Shown: positions 38,701 through 50,700 of the stretch, piece after piece
Numbering within the stretch: the first letter of the stretch is position 1
Layout of the letters: the number at the start of each line of letters is the position of its first letter
NCBI RefSeq assembly: GCF_018691265.1
Contig: NW_024881313.1
Location: 3,588,501-3,652,500, forward strand
DNA from: Tyto alba
Taxonomy: Eukaryota > Chordata > Aves > Strigiformes > Tytonidae
Reading direction: 5' to 3'
DNA: 64,000 bases
Translations under genes and position numbers: made by a program
The notes under the pieces: generated by a model
The model's input: the letters and a program-made list of their open reading frames with translations, nothing else
Database searches by the model: none
What the model was told of the DNA's origin: nothing

Positions 38701-41700
38701 CTAAGATAGCAGAGGTAACACCTGAAAAAAAATACACAGGAAGGAAACCACTATTTACGGGAAAGAAGAATAATATTTATGTAGTTTCTTAAATGTACTT
38801 GAACATGTTTTCTGATGATGAAGGCCCAGCTCTGCACCCACTTACGTATATACTTGAAATTAGTCCAGTGTGCAAAGACTGTGTGCACCATCAGAACCAA
38901 TGTAATCAGCTAACTCAACTAAGAAGGGCTACTGGAATAGTAATTAGGCAGTGTTTTAATTATTAGTTTTTCAATATGCCATACAACCAATCTGCTCGAC
39001 GCTCCTCTCACCTGCTGTGCAGATGCAATCATGTGCACAGTGGTGCGGTGTTTTCCACAAGGCTACATGCAGAATGACTTCCCAGTTGGAGTTCCCAGTT
39101 CTTAAACTCATAATAGATTATTGTACTGTAAAGCACCGAGTCTACTAAATATAGGACTAAGAACTTTCCCCTGGTACTATCTAGGTTCGTACTTGAGCTG
39201 GCAGCCCAGGCTGTGCTTCTAGCTTGAGCAATCATCCAGTCCCTTGAGCACTTAGCCTTCTGCCTACCATTACTTACTGTTTAATTATTCCTTCCCAATA
39301 TGACATATGATTTCTTCTTATGAAAAGCACTACAGATTAATTTAAGAACTCAGAAAAGACAGGTTGCTTTCTGTACTTTTGCTTATATGTCAGCTTCTTT
39401 ACCATGGTACCTATAAACCCCCCCCCCCAAATCTGAAAAGCCATAGAACTGAAAGCTTAGATTAAAACTGTACAAGATTAAAAAATGGTATACCTCGATC
39501 AAAGGCCATTTTCACATCTTCAATGTGCTCAGTGAAGCCTGAGACTCTATAGAGGCCCTCGGACTTTAAACCTGAAACAAAATGCTATTGGTTAACTTTG
39601 TTTCAGTAGCCAACAAATATTCAGGCTTAAAAACAACAAAGCAAGAACAACAGATCTAGTAAGTGTAGAAAACTATTAATTGTAATGTGAAACTCTGGAG
39701 TATTTAAGGAAGGATCAAGTTAATTTTAAATTGTTTTTTAAAGGAGTAAAGAATTTTAGAGTTCATACTTTCTGATTTTGTTAGGTACACAGTTGATTAC
39801 GTTAGAGGAAAACATTGCAATTTGCTAATGGTGGTGCATGTGATGTTATCATGATTTATTAATTTTATGTGGGAGATTTTCCTGGATTTGGCTGTAATTA
39901 ATAAAGCTTTAGAGGTCTACTTTCCTTTTACCAGTTGCTTAATGATAAATAGCAACACAAGTAAGAGCCTGCCTTTTGCTATGAGCACGTTTGTTCCCAG
40001 TTTTGCTATTAGCTTTTACGTATACACAGCAGATAAACAGCTGTGATGGATACTGCTCTTCTCCACATCAGTACATCCTTCTACAGCTCTTCCAGCACAA
40101 GAGACCTGCTCACTTATACAACTCTCCCTGCATTGCTCCACACCAACATGAAATGCAGGGCAGCCCAGCAGAGCAAGCAGAGCTAGCCAAGCAGAGTTAC
40201 ACACATGTTATTTATTTTAATCCCAGAACTCCTTATTGTGACTATGTATAGTGCTAACCTACTTATAACATCCAATACACTTTGTTTTCTTAAGAACAAA
40301 ATCAGTATCTTACACAGTTCTATGGCAATTAACGAAATTTAAAGAGGTTGAAAAAACAGAGTGGGCAGCAGATTTTATCTTAATCAATAAATGTACAAGT
40401 GAGGGATTATATTTCAAATGCAATGTAGCTTCCTGCTCTATCACTGGAGTAAAGCTCTTCTGTCTTAGTCCAAACTATTCTTTCCATTTGTCCCTGCAGT
40501 GATGATATAATCCTTGCAGAGCTTTACAGAACAGCGCAGGGGATTTACTTGTAAATCTTTGATTCATTTCAGTAGATGATGTGTGGCTTTGAAATCCCTA
40601 TGGCTAGTATCAGTGTATTGCCATGCAGATTACTGGGATGCCATGAATTCAACGTTATGAGACTCATGTGTGAAGCTATGACTAACAGGGAAATTTGGCT
40701 TACCAGGTAGCATGACATAACCATTTGCTATCCAAAGCAAAAATATGTGATCATTACTGTGTTGTGTTGGAAGGGATATGGTATTTCTTCAACCGGGCGT
40801 GCGTCGGCGTACCAAAAACCTGTCACAAGCTGGAGTTCTGGCTGTGACATGCTGGCCTGAGCCATGGCATCCATCAGTCAGTTACTGATCATCATGAGAA
40901 ACCCTGTGCAGTTTGTGACCTACTGCAAAACGCCACAGCCCGTGACCTCACATGTCCGAGTCACTTCCAGTCACTTGTGTCCTCTTGCCCATAATGCCCA
41001 GAAAGGTTATTAATAAGGGATTTGATTTAAACTGATTACTCTGAAATCGGAAGTGTCCCTGGGTGTGTTAAAAGAAAATAATGAAAAAAGGCACATGAAC
41101 ATGAACTTAAAGTTCAGTTTAAAGTTCACCCCTCTCAGAAGTGTAACGTAATACATGTTTTGACATGTTTTCAGAAAGCATTTCAGGAAACTGCATTATG
41201 AAATGCCGTGATTTAATTTTACTAGCTAATGCTAAGCAATGTATCACCTACACTGAAAAAACCCTTCTCTCATCCTGCCTTCAGTGTGCGTGACACACTA
41301 CCATGTCCTAGCTTAGCGCTTAATTCAAGTCATCTTCATTCAGTTGTGTCTGCTGCTTTCCTAAGCACACAAACCTCTCGCTTCGATCTCTCGAATGCAT
41401 GAATCCACAACCATTGGCCTCTGGGTATTGTGGGCTTTCACGAGGGTGGTGAGATCGCAGCAGTAGACTCGCTTTATCCTCTTGAGGTCTGGTTGGCAGT
41501 CGTTGGGCACGTATTTGGAGCACTGCTTATGTACGTTCAACCCGCAGTCTGTAAACAGAGTTAGCCAGGTTAATTCATGAATACTAATGCTGGTAGGTAT
41601 TGTCTGACAATTTATTTCCTTGGACCACATCAAGCAAAGGGCATAACTTCCCCATCAGTCAGCAAAGCTAGAAGAAATAGGATGGAGATGAGGAGGACAA

Positions 41701-44700
41701 GCATGGAAGTCTGTAAAAAACTTATGGTGGGCAAAGTGAACTCCAGCAGAGTTGTTAAAAAGCTTTAAAAGCTCGGGATGTCCCTCACAGCTCTCTGAGC
41801 CGGAGGTGACTGCTGGTGTGGTGTGGGTCAGTTCACTACCAGACATGTAGCTCTACGTGTTACGTTTGAATGTGTGGGACTTCTGGTTTTTTTAGTTCAG
41901 CCTTTTAATAAATTAGCACAGTAATGACTGTCTTCTACTGGCCAGCTCGTGGCTTAGCACTGCTACTGGGCGAAGGACCTAAGATCCTCCTGAGCACTCA
42001 GGCTGAGGCAGTGCTTTGAGCTGGCATTCCTCCCTTTCCCTTTCACATTCCTGGAATGTCACATTTTGGCTCACTCTGCCACATCAGCAGCCTCCCCATC
42101 CTTGTCTCATCACTTCACTGGTGACTAAAGTGTTCCCTGTGTTTAGTCTGTAGGTCAGCTTAGGCACATAAAATGCTGGGAAAGGCATGATGTAAAAAAG
42201 TGATTAATTTTACAAATGGTTCTTGGTGTCTTATCCCAGAATTAAATCCTACTCTTGTTTGCATGAGTGGGTTTCTATTAACTTAAACATCACTGCTTGA
42301 TCTCTGCAAGTTGAATTTTTCTAATAGATTCAAGCATTCAGACAAATTAATTTACAAGCCTCAGTAAAGCAAACACCACCATTGTGAATTACATAATCTC
42401 ACATAACTCTGATTCCTGCTTTAATGCCTTCCCAGTCATGCCCATCACTGCTGGTACCCTTTGGGATAACTTAACATATCTAATATCATCACTGGCAAGT
42501 CACTTACTGTTTTTTCATGTTGATTTACTACCTGAGCTATGAAAAATGTAAACATGACTCTACTACTTGCAGCACACTTCAGTATTATTCTCTATAAAAT
42601 ATTAATCAAGAAAAATCATATAATCTCTACAAACACACCTACACATTTAATGGAACTGGGTGGGTTTTTGTGTGTTTCTCCATACAATTATTACTGCATA
42701 ATACATTATTGTTCTGTGAAATCTAAACAAATGTGAGCAGCTGCAGTTAGGATCCTCTCTGTATTGTTTTCAGTGCTGATGTCCAAGCATGTGAAGTTAA
42801 ATCCAAATGCATCTGTCTACTTAGAGTTAAATGTTGGTAATTTAATGAGGGAGATTTTATGTTTCATACTAAATAAATAAGCCTTTTCATAAGTTTCATA
42901 TTTTATGTCTGTGAACATATACAGTGCTATGTATTAGTGAGGTCAGTTTTTGCACACTTGTGTTTAAGATCAAATAGCTTGAAAAGCAAACTACTATTCA
43001 TGTTCCTCTTTTTGAATGTCCTTCTCATGTTCTTTGTGTTACCATTATTCACCTACAGGCAGACAAGTTGTAGCAGTATCTGAGACTGCGCTTGTTAAAA
43101 CTGTGCATTTGTGAAAGGTATGTGATCCTTCAAACTGCAGTCTAAAATTTAGGTAAAAACGACCTCCTCTACCCGTGAAAGGCAGATGTCAGGGTCGGAT
43201 GTGTTCGGTGCTAGTCTGAGATCAGGAATGCCTGGAGGTCAAGGCAGGGAGAGGTAAGAGCATATGCAGGTGAGACATGGAAGGGATTGAAGGTCTGTAG
43301 AAAGAAGTTATGAAACCCCATTTGCAATGCACCAAATACTATTTCATTTGCTGAATCCAAAAGCTCATGATGTGATGATTCTTGCATTTTTCCAAGATGA
43401 TTATTCTTCACAAAAGAACAAACAGCTTTAAAATAACTGAAGCACTATTAAAATGCTAATACAGTTACAGAGGCACCAGAAAACTAATCCTTCTAGGAAA
43501 ATGAAGGTCATATTTTTTGCTTTCCCTCGAGGTGGGATACTTCGGGCTTGCACCAATGCATGGTATTTTTATAAGAAACAGGTGACAGTCTTTTTGTAGA
43601 CAAAGACACTTCTCAACAATTGGTGGCAAAAAGCTGAGTTATGAAGCCTAGTTGCTGTCTGGTTCTTCCATTTCCAGGGCTTCTTTCTTAAAACACAAAA
43701 TCATTCAGGGGTGACTTAACCGTAAAGATCAATTCTTAATGGATACACCAAGGCACACACATGACCAAGGTACTACAAAAAGGGTGTCACCCTCAGCGAC
43801 CACGGGCTGATGGCTTCATATCTAACCCAGCTAATGGGGAAAAAGACAACGCTCTAACTTGCACAGGAGGATTTCTTGCCTTGGTCTGTAAAGTAATCCC
43901 TACCACTCCTCCTGCGGGGAGGGCAGGCTGTGGGTGGGAGAGATGTCTCAGCATTTCACGAGAATGACAGAAAATGTTGAAGGACTACCTGAACACCTCA
44001 CTCCCTGAGCGATGAGACCCCACATGAAGTTGGCACAGTATTCACACCAGTGCGGACCTCGAAATGTATGGACCTGTAATACAAATGGGGGACAAAAAAA
44101 AAAGAAATGGGGTCATTGGGAGGCAGATGGTCTGACAGATGGAACAACTGAAATGGATAAACAACAGAAGACTCAGTAGGAGTAAATCTTTAGCACAGAG
44201 TGCCCACATCTTTCCAGAGTCTAGATAAAATAAACCATGGGGACAGAAATTTGCTTTGATCTTGGAAGTTTATCTTTCAGTAGGCTTAACATAACAGAAC
44301 TGAGCTGTGTACGACACCAAGACCGTATCATTTTTGTTAGCTGACACATTAGCTATAGCAGAGAGGAGGAAACCAGGTTCACTAGTCAAAGGAGAAAAAA
44401 GTAAAACTAAAAATCCAAGGAACTGCAGTCAGTGCATTTATTTGACTAGTTCAACAAAACAGGAAAGTTTCTGAGACTCAAATGCTCATCAACAGACCAC
44501 ATGAAAGTAGGGGAAATGCAGTGACAGAAAATCCCTTCAAACACACCGTGCTTTGGTTCTGTGTGTGTGACCAGAGATATGGTGCAAGACCCATGTTCCA
44601 AAAGCACCACTCAAGTTTGAGCACACTATGACTATGGTGTTACATGTCCATTTCTCTGCAGTAACACTGAACAAAACTCACGGTGATTGCTGTAAATTTG

Positions 44701-47700
44701 TGTCAGGGATGAATGGTACGTGGAGCCACTGCGGGCAGCATCTGGGCAATGATCTGATTTTGCGCATTGTAACCTATTAGTGATAAAAGCAAATGACACC
44801 TTCCACTCCAGCAAGTAAACTGAATTCACATAGGGAAAATATGTCAGTAGGCTCTTTTTCAGTGGATCAACCTTCATTTTGCTACAGTCCACACATGAAT
44901 AAATAAGGAGGAATAAAATGCCCTGCGTGTTGACAGAGCCCACAGCTCCCCAGCCAGGTGTTGCACACCACCGCCGCTTCCTCCACTGCTTTTCCAAAGG
45001 CTACAGTGGAAGACCTTTTTATTTAAGATGTATGTTCTGGTAAAGTAAGCATTTCATTTTCATTGAAAAGAAGAGTAAATAGTGAGGTCTGTGTCTGGTA
45101 TGAACTAGTTCTGGCCAGAGACTTAATTGAGCTTAACAAAACATAAATCATGCACACTCGGGCTGCTAGTGCTTCCTTTTCCTTCTCTCTGCTCTTGCTT
45201 ACCCATTGGGTGGATGGCTGAAAGGCCACTTCCACCCCCTGGGATGGGGAAAGCTGTTCTTTACTTTTCATAGAGTAAAAAAAATGATCACTGACCTTTT
45301 CAAAGAAGCTCGGTGATGTTTTAACCCAAGCATTTGGCTTGCTAATGTTTTCGGTCCATTTGTCTGCAGGATCACACCTAAATAAGCCTATACTCTTGAG
45401 TGCTTTCCCCAAGAAGAGGAAGTATTGTGATTTTAATATAGAACTCTCTTTCTGATCTAGTGATAAAAATGTGAGCCTGACCACAAATGACTCCTGACCA
45501 ACAATTCACAGTCAGTAATTGCATGAATAAGCTTAAAGCAATAGTAATTCTTCCTCCCTTTCGACAGAAAAAGGTCAAAACTATAATGTCTGACTGGTCA
45601 TATTTATTTTTTGAAATGGTATATTACCTCTCAGGAAAATGTGTATCTCTGGGAAACAACACTTTGCAGTAAAGTTTGAGATACAGACACATACTTCTGT
45701 CTCATTTCATCTTATTTTATTTTGCAGGGTGGGTAGCATGAATTTCAGATCTGGCTTTTAGTGGGGGTAAATGGCCATACCTAACGTCAGCTGGTGACCT
45801 GAGTTTCAGGCATATGCTCTATGTGACCTTCAGTGGATAGAAAGCTACAGATACAACTAATTAAGCCTCCATCTTTACCATTTTTAGACTGATAACCACG
45901 TAATTAGTAGGTCTGCACCTGCATTTAATTGTGGGTGAAAATCATCTGCTGTGGTTAGATAAATAACTATGTCTTCTGCTTTGCAGCGGTTTACAAAAGC
46001 TAACCTTGTGAGAAGCGGCTGTAAAAGCTCATTCAGGATTTTTAAAACTGCACCATTTCACATTTAAAGTCCATCAGAGTTGCTAGCATATTTGGGGCCT
46101 ACTTGCTCACTTTATATAAAGCTTATTTCAGCTGATCTTGCTGTGGCATATTTAGAAAATGGTAGCTGCTTATTCCTTGATGTCTCCTGTCACCAGTGGG
46201 AAATAGTCATCAACGCTGACTGAAGGCTCCACCTGAGAAGTGCCGACTGTGTACTCTTCCCTTGTTCCCTTCAGCTTGGTGGCCCTCAAAGGCTTAGCTC
46301 TCCTCATTCACTCACTTCAATTTTTCATAGATCTGGATTTTAGCTCAAATGGCGAGTTCCCAACTGAAAAGCTTTGAGAAAAGCTAGTGTTGGTGATTTC
46401 TGGTCAAGCTGAAACAGGGAACTACTCGCTATCTCTAACTGAAAAAGGGAGATCTTAAAAAGTTTTTAGATGAAGATGAAAAAAAAATCTCTGAAGATGC
46501 AGTTTTGAACTAAGTCTCTTATGTCTTGCCATTAATTTTAAAGAAATAATGAAGTAAGTTTGTTCTCAGGAACACAGCACTCAAACGCAGCCCAAAGCTC
46601 GCACACAACAGTTTTGAATGGTAAATGGGAGTTTTGCCGGCAAGATTGGCCTCATCTCTGTTTTAAACAAGGAGAGGTAACAGAAGGCCTTAGGTTTTTG
46701 AGATGAGATTTTAGGTCTTGCCCCATCCCTTGTAACTGCATCATTGCAAACAGCCTGTGCTTAGATTTTTGGAAACATGATCAAAATCTATTTATTATTG
46801 GTCCCTACTGAATCCTGCAGTCTCAGGAGACCTCTCTGTGTACACACAGCATAGGCTCGGGCTCCTGGGGCTACAGTCAACACGTAACTCCAACTTTTAA
46901 GAAGAATTTAGAGGGAAGCATTTCTTCACATAAGCCAAAACCACGATGTTTCAGAATATAAACTGTACTTTTCAGTCTTTCACTATATTTCCTTTCCAGC
47001 TCTTTCAATGAAAAGTTGTTTCTTATATACATCCTCTCTTCTCTGCTGAACAATCTCAGCCAATACCAGACTGTATGTCTCTTCTTATCGCCTTCCTGTG
47101 CTTTCATCTTCGCCCTTCAGCCCCCTAGTGCCCTGGCTTCCAAACAGAATTCCCCCCGTGAGTCCTATCTCATGCAGTTTTAGTTGGTTTCTGAGCTGTG
47201 TTCACAGAGGGAGAAACTAAGACCAAAGCTAAGGCATGCCAATACAGTGGCAAAACAAAATAATCCCTCAAGCGATACTGCAGAAACAAACTAAGAATTG
47301 CCTTGAATTGAAACGTATGTTTTCTATTGGCATTATATGGTGCTGTTTCTGAGACAACTATGTTGTTTATCTGACTGAGTCTGAAGACTTTTCTGTTTGC
47401 ATCCAAAGAAAATATGAGATTTTTCAGACTTTCGCTTGAATACATGTGCATTTGTACTCTCCTGTGGTCTCCTGCTGAACCTGAGCTCTTTGCAGGGAAG
47501 AAAAGCTGATTCTGCTGTTATTTTTGTTTAAATAAATACACATCATCTTCATGACGTCTGTAAAAAATGCCTCCCCCAAACCCTTTGTCTCCCAGAAGCA
47601 GTGTTTTTCTGCAGTGATTAACACAAGTGAGAATTTATCCGAGAGACTCCTTTCTCCCCGCACGTCTTCTGACTTGCCAGTAATCAGCTGCCTCTACTCC

Positions 47701-50700
47701 ACTCACCGGCTTGCAAATGGGATTTGTCCATGCTAGAGTGGCAAACAGGCACAATATTGTGGTAAATGCACATTATTCAACTGCATTTGCTCACTTAAAG
47801 CAGCACAGAGGCCCTCTCATGAATTCCTAGCCTAGAACAAAACGCGTGGAGCATCCCTAAACGCCACGCTGCCACCCTCGGGCATGAGGTGATCTCACCA
47901 CCAGCTGGGACCCCACTGCAGCTGGCAGGTAAAGGGCATCCCAAAGAGCCTGCTGGATCCTAACTGTAACAAGATGCAAGAGGACTTTGTGATACAGTTA
48001 GGCTGACGCCTGCATAGTTACAGAAATACCTCTGTGTTTTTCTAAACAGGGCTTCAGAGATTTATTCTCTTTCCTGAATTATGGTATGTCTACACTGGTT
48101 TATGCAAAGTTGTCCCGCTGGACAGACGCCAGCTCCAGACCTAAATCTGTGTGACTGTGTTGTGTGCTCGGGATGAACCCAGCTTAACAAATCAGTCTGG
48201 ATTCTAAATCTTTGTTTGTTCATTTGTCTTGAGTGCCTCGAAATTTGGAAGAGAGGCTGAAGGAAAAAGAACTGATGGTCAGAATGGCATAACCCAGCAC
48301 CCTCACTCTCCAAATGCCAGTGCTTCTTTTTAATTTTCATACTAGCTCGGAAAGGATGGAGGGAGATCCATCCTTGCTCTGAATTTGTGCCCTGAGTCTA
48401 TTTCTTCCTTTCTTTCCTTCTCTTTTCTAGTAGATAAGATCTTCGGTGTAAGATCTACAACAATCTCATCAGCTTCACTAAAAATGTGCCCTTCATTTTT
48501 AAGGTTCTTCATGGCTAAAGGACAAGAGCTAAAGAGTGTCTATTTGTTCATGAAGAATTGCCTATGACAGGATTAGGAGGGACACTTGACATGTAACCTT
48601 TGTCCCTATGAACTGAGATGAATGACACAATACACATCAGTATTCACCTAAAAATGGGGAAGACAGCTTTTTGAATGTCTACAAAATAGCGTTCTCCTTC
48701 AGATAAATCCCATATCATCATAGCCTGAGCGCTGTCAAAAGCCATTAAGAATTTTTCCCCAAGATCCATCAAGCCATTCTTTCTCTTTTAAATAACTTCT
48801 TAACCCTTTTATGTAATGAATATGGAATATATTAAAGATATTAGACTTGAATTTATCCATCTTCTAAATCTAAATATTCTACTCCAAGCTTTCTATCCAC
48901 ATTTTTTATTCAACAACTAGACACGTTCTAGTATATTCCTTTGGAAAACTAGCTGCATTTGTATAGTGAGCATACTTGTTCATTAAGTAAATGTAATACT
49001 TTTGACTGGCTTTTCTGGATATTTTTTTAACAAACGTTTCTTCCCTAAGTTTTTTATTGCCTTTACTAGGATAAAACAATGATTTTGTGCTGCCAAGCTT
49101 TTGAATACATATATATTTTAATCATGTGATTTTTCCAGTTAAACTATGACTCTTTTGAAATAGAAAGGAACCGAGACTGTACAACAGCTAGATTGTGCAA
49201 ACGCAAAGTTAACTGGGCACATGTCCAATTATAAATCAAAGCCAAAACAAGGGGAATTTTGAAGAGGAAAGAATGCATGGGTCAAAGTGGAAAAAAGTCT
49301 CAGCCATGAGAAAATATTTTCTAGTTAAACTAAAATAGTTTTGGTATTAAAATGATAATGAGGGCAAAACCCAGAAAGACTGAAAGCTGCTTTAATCAAG
49401 CAAGAAAACACAGAGTATTCCCCCCATTTCCTTCAGTGCTGATCAGTGAGATAAATATTGACTTTTCTGTAGACTGGGTCAAGGAGGGGGAATGAGAAAA
49501 GGGCTGCTATTATTTGCTTTGCTCAATAATATTAAATTATTGATTTGCCAACTACAGCAGAAGCACTGCAGAGGAGAGCAACGTCTGCATGGCAGAATAT
49601 GTAGAAAAATAAGAAGTTCGGGTTTTTTGCTAAATGAGGAAATCAGTGAAATCATTTTTATCAGTGCTTCTGCTTTTCTGACAGGCCTGAGATGACTATC
49701 AGAAAATTTTCTTTCTGCTAATGAGTTGAACTATTCTGACAGTGACCCAGATCATCATCCTCAAGGAGCATTAAGTAAACTGAGGTTTCAAAGCTGAGAT
49801 GCATTCCTTTCTTGTCTTGTTACTGCCTCTTATTCTCTCTGCATCCATCCCGATAAGCATCAAACCACAATTTGACAGCGTTAGATACGGTAACAGCACA
49901 GTCCTTTTGGCAAAACATTTTAGTACAAGCTGCCTGGAAGGTCCGTTTTCAAAGCTGAGTCACTTCCGTGACGCAGCATGCCAGACACAGCACTTGGGGC
50001 AAAAAACTCTAAGAATCTGATTTTGTATGTATAAGAGAGGAAAAAGATGATCCATTTAAACATCCCTGTGTTTGTCCAGCTATTTGGTTTAGTTTGACAA
50101 GCAAATACAAGCTTAGATCCTATAGCTCAGTGGGACTCTGAGAGCATTTCCTTAGCATATGGTGGTGGAACAAAAGCCAGGAGACAATAACCACCGCTGT
50201 GCTCTGCTTTATTGTTAGGGAGCACCCGAGCTCCCTCAACTTCTGAAAATAGAAATGATTCTAAAATGTTTGCTGGTAAAATGCGACTGGATTCTGATAA
50301 TAGCTGGATTTTGAAAAGGGGCCTTTTTCTCATTTAAAAACGGATACACTTTAAGATAAAGACAATCAATATGAAGTACTTTGTTTCTGAACAAAAAAGA
50401 AAACTGAATCTAGGCAAAAAGAGCTAAAAAGCCAGTCAAGTAGTGTAGTGAGTAGCAAAACTGTTATTTGGATAAAGTGCCTATGTAAAAGCATATTAAG
50501 AATGCAGTCAAGGGAACCTAAAGTAGAAAGAAAAATGCTTTTTCCAACACTTTTCTCAGAGCTAACATAGATGGGTGAGTGAAAACCCTATCACAGCAAA
50601 AAATATAACGTGAGGCACGTAACAGAACTTTTTAGCCAAAAATAATAGGAGGTTGTGCTTACCTTAAAATTGTGTGCTTTTTCATAGTTGAAGTGGTTGT

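Larger units (their letters stand above)
32536..39493 (-). other. CHN2: CHN2 intron (largest in beta1)
   Basis: This is a 7.0-kb intron. It holds poly(T) tracts near 34.8 and 35.14 kb, a pure run of 26 C at 37388-37413, a short hairpin at 34726-34756 and an alternating purine-pyrimidine tract at 38278-38298. No coding similarity was seen. Confidence 0.85.

Noticed and set aside
45023..45484. 153-codon minus-strand frame in CHN2 intron 1
   Set aside because: It is on the sense strand of CHN2 but has no splice-site frame agreement with the neighbouring exons, and no recognised similarity; joining it would break the C1 domain.
49799..50020. 73-codon plus-strand frame beginning with a hydrophobic, signal-peptide-like stretch ([20 protein letters not shown])
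   Set aside because: It lies in a CHN2 intron on the opposite strand and has no similarity or supporting splice or promoter context. Short hydrophobic frames are common by chance.
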